Shown: positions 46,928 to 52,020 of the stretch, in pieces | Position numbering within the stretch: the first letter of the stretch is position 1 | How the letters are laid out: each line of letters opens with the position of its first letter | NCBI GenBank assembly: GCA_030834185.1 | Contig: JAURFT010000006.1 | Location: 1 to 52,020 of the forward strand | Reading direction: 5' to 3' | DNA length: 52,020 bases | From: Candidatus Nanopelagicales bacterium | Lineage (GTDB): Bacteria; Actinomycetota; Actinomycetes; S36-B12; UBA5976 | Translations under genes and position numbers: made by a program | Notes under the pieces: model-generated | The model's database searches: none | What the model saw: only the letters and a program-made list of their open reading frames with translations | What the model was told of the DNA's origin: nothing

Positions 46928-47006
46928 AAGGGTGAGCCTAGCAATACGTAGCTCAACTTTGCAGGTATTTAGCCATTTATAAGGGCTTAAAAGTCTGTGA
47001 ACGAAT

Positions 47007-47036
47007 TTGGGCTGAACCCGCTTAAGCGATTGGGCT
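47007..47036. promoter_or_regulatory. Direct repeats TTGGGCT flanking a CGCTTAAGCG palindrome
   Basis: TTGGGCT occurs at 47007-47013 and 47030-47036, and between them lies the perfect 10-base palindrome CGCTTAAGCG (47019-47028). It is in the 139-bp gap between divergent heliorhodopsin and the SbtA-like gene, about 30-60 bases before the latter's ATG. It is a plausible operator acting on one or both genes; binding is inferred. Confidence 0.4.
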
Positions 47037-47066
47037 ACTGATTGGTTCTCAGTTAGTATTTCGTCG

Positions 47067-48029
47067 ATGAATTCGTCACTGGATATCGCCCTGTCAAATC
47101 TGACGTCAGTATCGGTATTGATATTTCTATTTGGTTTGCTTGCTGGCGCTATTAAAAGTGATGTGAAGATTCCTGAACCTATTTATCAATTCATTGCGAT
47201 ATATCTACTTTTTGGCATTGGCCTTAAAGGTGGAGTATCACTGCGTGAGAGTGAAATTAGTGAAGCGGTAGTTCCCATTTTGGCAACATTAGTGCTGGGT
47301 ATCACAATTCCATTTTTAGCATATCTAACTTTGGGCAAAGCAACTAAAATTTCTTCAATTGATCGTGGCTCACTTGCTGCACATTATGGTTCAACATCAC
47401 TAGTTACATTTACTGCAGTACTAGTTTATTTAGATAGCAACAAAATTAGCTATGAAGGATTTGCCACAACCTTACTTACGGTTATGGAAGTGCCAGGAAT
47501 TGTAGTTGGTATATTTTTAGCTAAACGGCACTTAACACCAAAAGTGGATTGGTCAGAATCACTAAAAGAAATATTTTTAGGCAAAACATTAATGTTATTA
47601 GTTGGTGGTTTATTTATTGGCTATGTAGCTGGTGGAGAGGGATATGTTCGGGTTGAGCCATTCTTTGTGAACTTGTTGCCAGGTGTGCTTGCGCTTTTCT
47701 TGCTGCACCTAGGTTACTTAGCAGGCGAGCGGTGGAAATCAATTCTTGAAGTAGGTAAAGGTCTAATTGCTTTTGGTATTTTCTTCCCAATTGCAATGGG
47801 CTCGCTGGGTACTTTCGTTGGAACCTTAATTGGACTCTCTGTTGGTGGCGCTGTAATTTTAGGAATCTTGTCTGCTAGCGCATCTTACATAGCAGCACCT
47901 GCTGCAGTCCGTGTTGCACTCCCAGATGCAAATATATCAATAGCAGTTACAACAAGTTTGGTAATTACATTTCCCGTTAACCTACTGCTTAGCATTCCGT
48001 TATTAACACTGCTTGCACAAAATCTTTAA
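47067..48029 (+). CDS. SbtA-like sodium-dependent bicarbonate transporter family protein
   Basis: A 320-residue membrane protein with about ten helices and an internal two-fold repeat (LLFGIGLKGGVSL in the first half, the LGTFVGTLIGLS region in the second), matching the DUF897/SbtA family. Cyanobacterial SbtA imports bicarbonate with sodium. Non-cyanobacterial members are common and mostly untested, so the substrate is uncertain. No PII-like SbtB is adjacent. It is divergent from heliorhodopsin, with a strong bidirectional terminator about 90 bases downstream. Confidence 0.87.
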   Translation: MNSSLDIALSNLTSVSVLIFLFGLLAGAIKSDVKIPEPIYQFIAIYLLFGIGLKGGVSLRESEISEAVVPILATLVLGITIPFLAYLTLGKATKISSIDRGSLAAHYGSTSLVTFTAVLVYLDSNKISYEGFATTLLTVMEVPGIVVGIFLAKRHLTPKVDWSESLKEIFLGKTLMLLVGGLFIGYVAGGEGYVRVEPFFVNLLPGVLALFLLHLGYLAGERWKSILEVGKGLIAFGIFFPIAMGSLGTFVGTLIGLSVGGAVILGILSASASYIAAPAAVRVALPDANISIAVTTSLVITFPVNLLLSIPLLTLLAQNL

Positions 48030-48116
48030 TCTGCGAACATTATTAAGTTTGATACCTGCAAGATTGGATCTGTGTCATCCAAAATGTGTTGGTAAAAAGA
48101 AATTTGATATAAACAA

Positions 48117-48141
48117 AAAACCCGCACTATGTGCGGGTTTT
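48117..48141. terminator. Bidirectional rho-independent terminator
   Basis: AAAACCCGCAC-TAT-GTGCGGGTTTT is a perfect 11-bp stem with A-run and T-run on both sides. It ends both the SbtA-like gene (plus) and the tRNA-Arg transcript (minus). Confidence 0.92.
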
Positions 48142-48144
48142 CAG

Positions 48145-48217
48145 CGCGCCCGAAGAGATTCGAACTCCTAACCTTCTGATCCGTAGTCAGATGCTCTATC
48201 CGTTGAGCTACGGGCGC
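48145..48217 (-). tRNA. tRNA-Arg (ACG)
   Basis: The acceptor GCGCCCG pairs with CGGGCGC. The anticodon loop CTACGGA gives ACG. A34 would be edited to inosine by TadA, encoded at 23498. The T arm AGGAGTTCGAATCTCTT is normal. Confidence 0.95.
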
Positions 48218-48274
48218 AAACTCGGTGCAGTTTAGACCTTGTGAGATCGCCACAAGCAATACTGCATCGAACCG

Positions 48275-48363
48275 CGGAGACGAGGAGATTTGAACTCCTG
48301 AAGGGTTTGACCCCTTACCTCGTTAGCAGTGAGGCGCACTCGACCGGGCTATGCGACGTCTCC
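48275..48363 (-). tRNA. tRNA-Ser (GCT)
   Basis: The acceptor GGAGACG pairs with CGTCTCC, and a long variable arm is present. The anticodon loop CTGCTAA gives GCT. The last pair of the anticodon stem is an A-C mismatch (31-39), which is unusual but tolerable. Confidence 0.93.
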
Positions 48364-48368
48364 TAGCG

Positions 48369-48458
48369 CGGAGGGCGTGGGATTTGAACCCACGAGGCCG
48401 GGTTCGCCGACCTGGCGGTTTTCAAGACCGCTGCACTAGTCCACTATGCGAGCCCTCC
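48369..48458 (-). tRNA. tRNA-Ser (TGA)
   Basis: The acceptor GGAGGGC pairs with GCCCTCC. The anticodon loop CTTGAAA gives TGA. The long variable arm (ACCTGGC...) and T loop GGTTCAAATCC are present. It lies about 5 bases upstream of tRNA-Ser(GCT) on the same strand. Confidence 0.95.
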
Positions 48459-48462
48459 ATGA

Positions 48463-48484
48463 CTAAATCAGCGAACTGATTTAG
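48463..48484. repeat. Hairpin CTAAATCAG-CGAA-CTGATTTAG
   Basis: A perfect 9-bp stem with a CGAA tetraloop, 4 bases before the 5' end of tRNA-Ser(TGA) on the minus strand. It may end transcripts arriving from the ABC genes or take part in processing. The T-run is weak. Confidence 0.55.
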
Positions 48485-48560
48485 GCAGGGGATAATCATG
48501 CCAAATCAATATTTTCTAGTTCACCCGCCTCGGGTTTTAGCGGATTTAACCCATATTCCA

Positions 48561-48582
48561 ACCTGTCCCGATTGGGGCAGGT
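48561..48582 (-). terminator. Candidate terminator of the hydrolase-ABC operon
   Basis: On the minus strand ACCTGCCCC-AATC-GGGACAGGT forms a 9-bp stem with one G-T wobble, 20 bases past the permease stop. No strong T-run follows, so efficiency is uncertain. Confidence 0.45.
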
Positions 48583-48601
48583 AGTGGAAATGGCGACTAA
48601 T

Positions 48602-49444
48602 TTAGGAAAGTATGTCTTTTCGATCAAACTTCAAAAAGGCCAATGTGATTAAGGTTGCGAACAATATTGCTGCGCTAGCAAAACCTTTTGCCATCCCATC
48701 CCAAACTATTTCTGGGCTTAAGACATCAGTCCAAGCTTGACTGTAATGGCCAGGCAACCAATTTCGCAAGTCACCTAGTGCTGAAATCGCATCTAAAATT
48801 GCAAACACAATTACCAGCAGCACTGCAGTTCCAACTGCACCAAGTGGCACATCAGTTCGAACGCTCATATAAAACGCAAGTCCGGAAACAAACAATAAAG
48901 TTATATAAACATACCCACCAATTATTGCCAACCTAAGAATTTGCTCAGCACCAGAAAAATTACCACCCAGCGGACTTATTAATGGTTCACTGCCAAATGC
49001 GAGTAATCCAATTAAATAAGAAACCAAAATTAAAATCATAATTGCCATTAAATTAAGCGTCATAGCAACAGCAAGTTTGATTCTAAGCAATCTGCGCCTT
49101 GGCACTGGAGCTGCTAATAAATAACGCAAACTTGACCAAGATGCTTCACTGGCAACAGTATCTCCTGCAAACAACGCAAATACAGTTGTTAATAAAAATC
49201 CAGTAGCAAAGAAAATCATAACAACTGTAAAGTTGCTAGCACCATTAGTTGCTAAACCTATTAAATCTAAATCGCCACCACCAAAATCACTTGAATCATC
49301 ATCACCTGATCCAAACTTAACAGCAGCTACCACAATTAGTGGTAGTAAAACCATCAGGCCAAATGCAACTAAAGTTCGTCGGCGTCTGAGCTGTCGGATG
49401 AACTCAACTTTGAAAGGTAAGGTTTTTCTAACTATGTAAGTCAT
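48602..49444 (-). CDS. ABC-2 type transporter permease
   Basis: A 280-residue membrane protein with six expected helices and a large loop between helices 1 and 2, as in ABC-2 exporters (FARRxRRT-like QLRRRRTLVAFGLMVLLPLI at the start, TVFALFAGDTVASEASWSSLRYLLAAPV in the middle). It overlaps the fusion gene upstream by 4 bases, so it should supply the channel for that protein's ABC ATPase. The exported substrate is unknown. Confidence 0.9.
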   Translation of the reverse strand: MTYIVRKTLPFKVEFIRQLRRRRTLVAFGLMVLLPLIVVAAVKFGSGDDDSSDFGGGDLDLIGLATNGASNFTVVMIFFATGFLLTTVFALFAGDTVASEASWSSLRYLLAAPVPRRRLLRIKLAVAMTLNLMAIMILILVSYLIGLLAFGSEPLISPLGGNFSGAEQILRLAIIGGYVYITLLFVSGLAFYMSVRTDVPLGAVGTAVLLVIVFAILDAISALGDLRNWLPGHYSQAWTDVLSPEIVWDGMAKGFASAAILFATLITLAFLKFDRKDILS

Positions 49445-51915
49445 GACGTTTTTCCGATCGTTAAGTCATCGCCAACCACATCAAGGAAGAAATCCTCTAG
49501 TCGCATGTTGCTGTGGCTGGCCAGCAATTCGCTAACTTCACCAGCAGTAATTAATTGACCTCGATGCATCACCACCACATAAGAGCAGGTTTGTTCTACC
49601 TCACTTAATAAGTGAGAAGAAACAATTACTGTTTTGCCTTGAGCAACATAGTCATGCAGCACATCTCGCATAGCTTTAATCTGAGGGGGATCAAGTCCAT
49701 TAGTTGGCTCATCCAAAATCAAGAGATCTGGCATTCCGAGCATGGCTTGCGCAATGCCAAGCCGTTGTCGCATTCCTTGGCTGTAGGTGCGAACTTTTCG
49801 GTCTACTGCAGTACCTAGATCTGCAATTTTTAATACCTGTTCAAAATGCGGTTCAGAATTTCTGCCAGTTGCTCGCCAATACAACGCCAAATTTTCGCGT
49901 CCAGTTAGATGAGGTAAAAAGCCTGCACCTTCAACCAAAGATCCAATTCGAGATAGCACCGCAGCACCAGGAGTTACTCGCTCTCCAAACACAAACACCG
50001 AACCTGCAGTGGGCTGAATTAATCCCATCACCATTCGCATGGTGGTGGTTTTGCCAGCACCATTTGGACCTAGCAACCCAACTACTTTCCCTTGCGGAAT
50101 TTCATAGCTAATGTCGTTAACAGCTTTTGGACCATTTTTAAATTGCTTAACTAAGTTCTCAATTACAACTGGAGTTTCAGAAATTTCAGCACGAGTATCT
50201 GCTTTACGATGACGTGGTCGCAAGATAATTAAGACCAAACCAAGCAGCACAATTACACCAATAGTTAGCAGCACAAAAACCCAACCTGATTGTGTGGTTG
50301 TAGTAGGTGTTAGTGCTGTAGTTGAGATCGCAATTGTTGGGCTAGCTAACTCAATTAAATAATTTGCTGGCGTGGTAGGTAACCGATAAGCCAGATCAGT
50401 TGTGCTAATTACTACCTGCAAAATATCGCCGACCTTGGTAGCCACTGCAATTGCTGGCAGCTGAACTAGCACGGTTGTAGGTTCAGTTGAGATTAGTGGA
50501 ATTCGAATTGGGGCCACTAAACCACTTGGCAACGAGGATACTGCGTTAGCTCCCACAATTCGCAAACTTGCAAATAGCACTACATCTTGCTGCGGTGAAC
50601 TGCTAGAAACTTTAAGCTCAAGCTGCGAGCTACCAACAATTTTTAAAGTTTTAGTTAAGGGTGCAGTTTGAAAAATTGCGTTCTGGGCTGGGATCTGCTG
50701 CGTTAATAAACTACCAATGCTGCCAATTCCTGGGAAAGTTGAAATCGCAGCTGGAACTCCACCTGCTGGTGCCAGCACGCTTTGGGCTGGTCCGGCAATT
50801 GATAATTGTTCGGTTAAGTTTGCGATACCAGGATAGTTTTTACTTGATTCAATTCCAGTTGATTCATTAGCTTGATTTGCGCTAATTATGTTTGCTGGCA
50901 CAAAAGTAACTTCAAAATCAGAATTAATGCTGCCAGTGTCGCGAAGATATTTATCAAACCAACGCTGGGTCAATTCATCTAGCCTGGTGGTTTCGGATCT
51001 ACCACCATCATGCCCGCCGCTGTGCCAGACAAATTTAATTGGCAAAGCTGGATTGGCAGCTTTAAGCTGCTGATAATTAGCATCAGCTTCAGATAGCGGA
51101 AATAGTGAATCAGCTTGACCTGCTAATAAAAGTGTTGGCGCCGTAACGTTGGCATTAGTGCTTACCGGTGATGAGCTACGCATTAATTGCGCTTCTGAAT
51201 TGGTATAAGAACCTCGCTGCGCAACGCTTTCATATAACTGACACCAAGTGGGATCAAATCTGCCGCAACGAGGATTTGTTGGGTTTGGAATTACTAAACC
51301 ACGACTAAAGAAATAACCAGTCCATAATTGTTTAAATACACCTGCTGAATTTAAATTAACTACGCTTTGTGGAAATAGCGCAGTAGTTAGGTTATGCCAA
51401 GTGATATCTGATACCACAGCATCAACTCGAGGGTCAGTTCCTGCGATCATCAAACTTAACGCGCCACCGTATGAACCACCAGCAAAACCAACCCGAGGAT
51501 CGTTTGCATCGTCTTTAATTACCTCTGGTCGATTTGCCAGATAGTCAATTACTTTTGCCGCATCGGCAATTTCAAATTGCGGTGAGTTCATTGAGATTAA
51601 GCCAGTGCTTTTACCAAAGCCGCGTGCTGTGTATGCAACTACTACGTAACCTGCTGCACGCAAATTTTCAGCCTGTTTAGCAACTGCTGTTTTACTGCTA
51701 CCAAAACCATGGGCTAGTACAATTGCTGGCGCTGGAAGTGTGGTTGGCAGATACAAATCGCTATCTAACTGCACTGCAGTGGCATCAGAGCTGCTACTTG
51801 CAGCACCTGCAATAACTATTGCCAACGGATTAGTTTGGGCAGCTGCAGTGCTTGGTAGAAAACCAAAAATAAACAGCGCGGCCAAGCCATAGCTAAGCCA
51901 GTTACGAAACAACAT
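49441..51915 (-). CDS. Secreted alpha/beta hydrolase - membrane helix - ABC ATPase fusion
   Basis: An 824-residue chain in three parts. Residues 1-26 are a signal peptide. About 40-330 is an alpha/beta hydrolase of the CocE/X-Pro dipeptidyl-peptidase type: Ser148 in GGSYGGA, Asp269 in GQADSLFP, His302 in HSGGHDGG. About 340-535 is a beta-rich region with an X-Pro peptidase C-terminal-like pattern. One helix (about 545-566) crosses the membrane. Residues 585-815 are an ABC ATPase with Walker A GPNGAGKTT (616-624), signature YSQGMRQR and Walker B LILDEP. The hydrolase would be outside and the ATPase inside. The sequence is continuous, with no frameshift. The partner permease follows with a 4-base overlap. 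Confidence 0.92.
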   Translation of the reverse strand: MLFRNWLSYGLAALFIFGFLPSTAAAQTNPLAIVIAGAASSSSDATAVQLDSDLYLPTTLPAPAIVLAHGFGSSKTAVAKQAENLRAAGYVVVAYTARGFGKSTGLISMNSPQFEIADAAKVIDYLANRPEVIKDDANDPRVGFAGGSYGGALSLMIAGTDPRVDAVVSDITWHNLTTALFPQSVVNLNSAGVFKQLWTGYFFSRGLVIPNPTNPRCGRFDPTWCQLYESVAQRGSYTNSEAQLMRSSSPVSTNANVTAPTLLLAGQADSLFPLSEADANYQQLKAANPALPIKFVWHSGGHDGGRSETTRLDELTQRWFDKYLRDTGSINSDFEVTFVPANIISANQANESTGIESSKNYPGIANLTEQLSIAGPAQSVLAPAGGVPAAISTFPGIGSIGSLLTQQIPAQNAIFQTAPLTKTLKIVGSSQLELKVSSSSPQQDVVLFASLRIVGANAVSSLPSGLVAPIRIPLISTEPTTVLVQLPAIAVATKVGDILQVVISTTDLAYRLPTTPANYLIELASPTIAISTTALTPTTTTQSGWVFVLLTIGVIVLLGLVLIILRPRHRKADTRAEISETPVVIENLVKQFKNGPKAVNDISYEIPQGKVVGLLGPNGAGKTTTMRMVMGLIQPTAGSVFVFGERVTPGAAVLSRIGSLVEGAGFLPHLTGRENLALYWRATGRNSEPHFEQVLKIADLGTAVDRKVRTYSQGMRQRLGIAQAMLGMPDLLILDEPTNGLDPPQIKAMRDVLHDYVAQGKTVIVSSHLLSEVEQTCSYVVVMHRGQLITAGEVSELLASHSNMRLEDFFLDVVGDDLTIGKTS

Positions 51916-52020
51916 GCCTTAAATCTACTGCGTATTCCTGATAGTCACCTGATTGGCTAAGTTTATAAACCAATTTTGTTAATTAGGTTAGGGAATTAAC
52001 GCCAACAGTTAACATCACTG

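Noticed and set aside
49704-50111. 135-residue plus-strand ORF within the ABC ATPase region
   Set aside because: Antisense to Walker and signature motifs; no domain and no ribosome site.
1-52020. CRISPR arrays, prophage, insertion sequences, integrases
   Set aside because: No regularly spaced repeats, transposase or phage motifs were seen in any frame; the gene content is core chromosomal.

Overview
The window reads as a chromosomal stretch of a small-genome, AT-leaning, free-living actinobacterium. I favour a freshwater acI / Nanopelagicales-type organism, but this is inferred. The evidence is the classic origin-proximal actinobacterial gene order (peptidyl-prolyl isomerase, rhomboid, crgA, DUF881, pabA, pknB, pbpA, rodA, pstP, fhaB, fhaA), the actinobacterial run of serS, asd/lysC, recR, dnaX, tRNA-Ser and SRP RNA, very tight packing with 1-13 bp overlaps, and a heliorhodopsin closely resembling the actinobacterial type protein 48C12. 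I see no phage genes, insertion sequences, integrases or CRISPR arrays.

Layout. 0-10 kb: cell-envelope and division control. On the minus strand fhaA-fhaB-pstP-rodA-pbpA-pknB form one compact operon for Ser/Thr phosphorylation control of peptidoglycan synthesis; ppi, rhomboid, DUF881 and pabA lie on the plus strand and crgA on the minus strand. 10-22 kb: metabolism and information processing. This holds a glycerophosphodiesterase, pheA, copper efflux (copZ-copA), a HAD phosphatase, serS, a PH-like membrane protein, asd-lysC, recR-dnaX, tRNA-Ser(GGA) and the SRP RNA. 22-27 kb: an acyltransferase with no canonical start, tRNA-Ser(CGA), tadA, upp-tal, a saccharopine-dehydrogenase-like enzyme and a cold-shock gene with a strong terminator. 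27-37 kb: a Gfo/Idh/MocA oxidoreductase, htpX-like protease with lemA, the glycine cleavage operon gcvP-gcvT-gcvH, an M13 peptidase and purU. 37-40 kb: an 86-residue orphan protein resembling the C-terminal domain of this genome's own DnaX, an nhaA gene split by one extra C, and a secreted PQQ-type sugar dehydrogenase. 40-45 kb: a structured leader, then a sugar ABC importer (lipoprotein plus two permeases, no ATPase) facing a GH1 beta-glucosidase. 45-48 kb: heliorhodopsin with a DUF4287/DUF1801-like gene downstream and a divergent SbtA-like transporter. 48-52 kb: three tRNAs, then an ABC-2 permease and an unusual 824-residue protein that joins a secreted alpha/beta hydrolase, one membrane helix and an ABC ATPase.

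How it fits together. The parts suit an oligotrophic, light-exposed heterotroph: glucoside uptake and hydrolysis, one-carbon and glycine turnover, sodium/proton exchange and a possible bicarbonate transporter beside a light sensor. The least ordinary items are the hydrolase-ABC fusion, the stand-alone DnaX-tail-like protein, the nhaA frameshift at CCCC (error, mutation or +1 recoding), the alternative-hairpin leader before the sugar operon, and the heliorhodopsin/SbtA divergent pair with a palindrome and direct repeats between them. All four serine tRNA isoacceptors plus serS fall in this one window.
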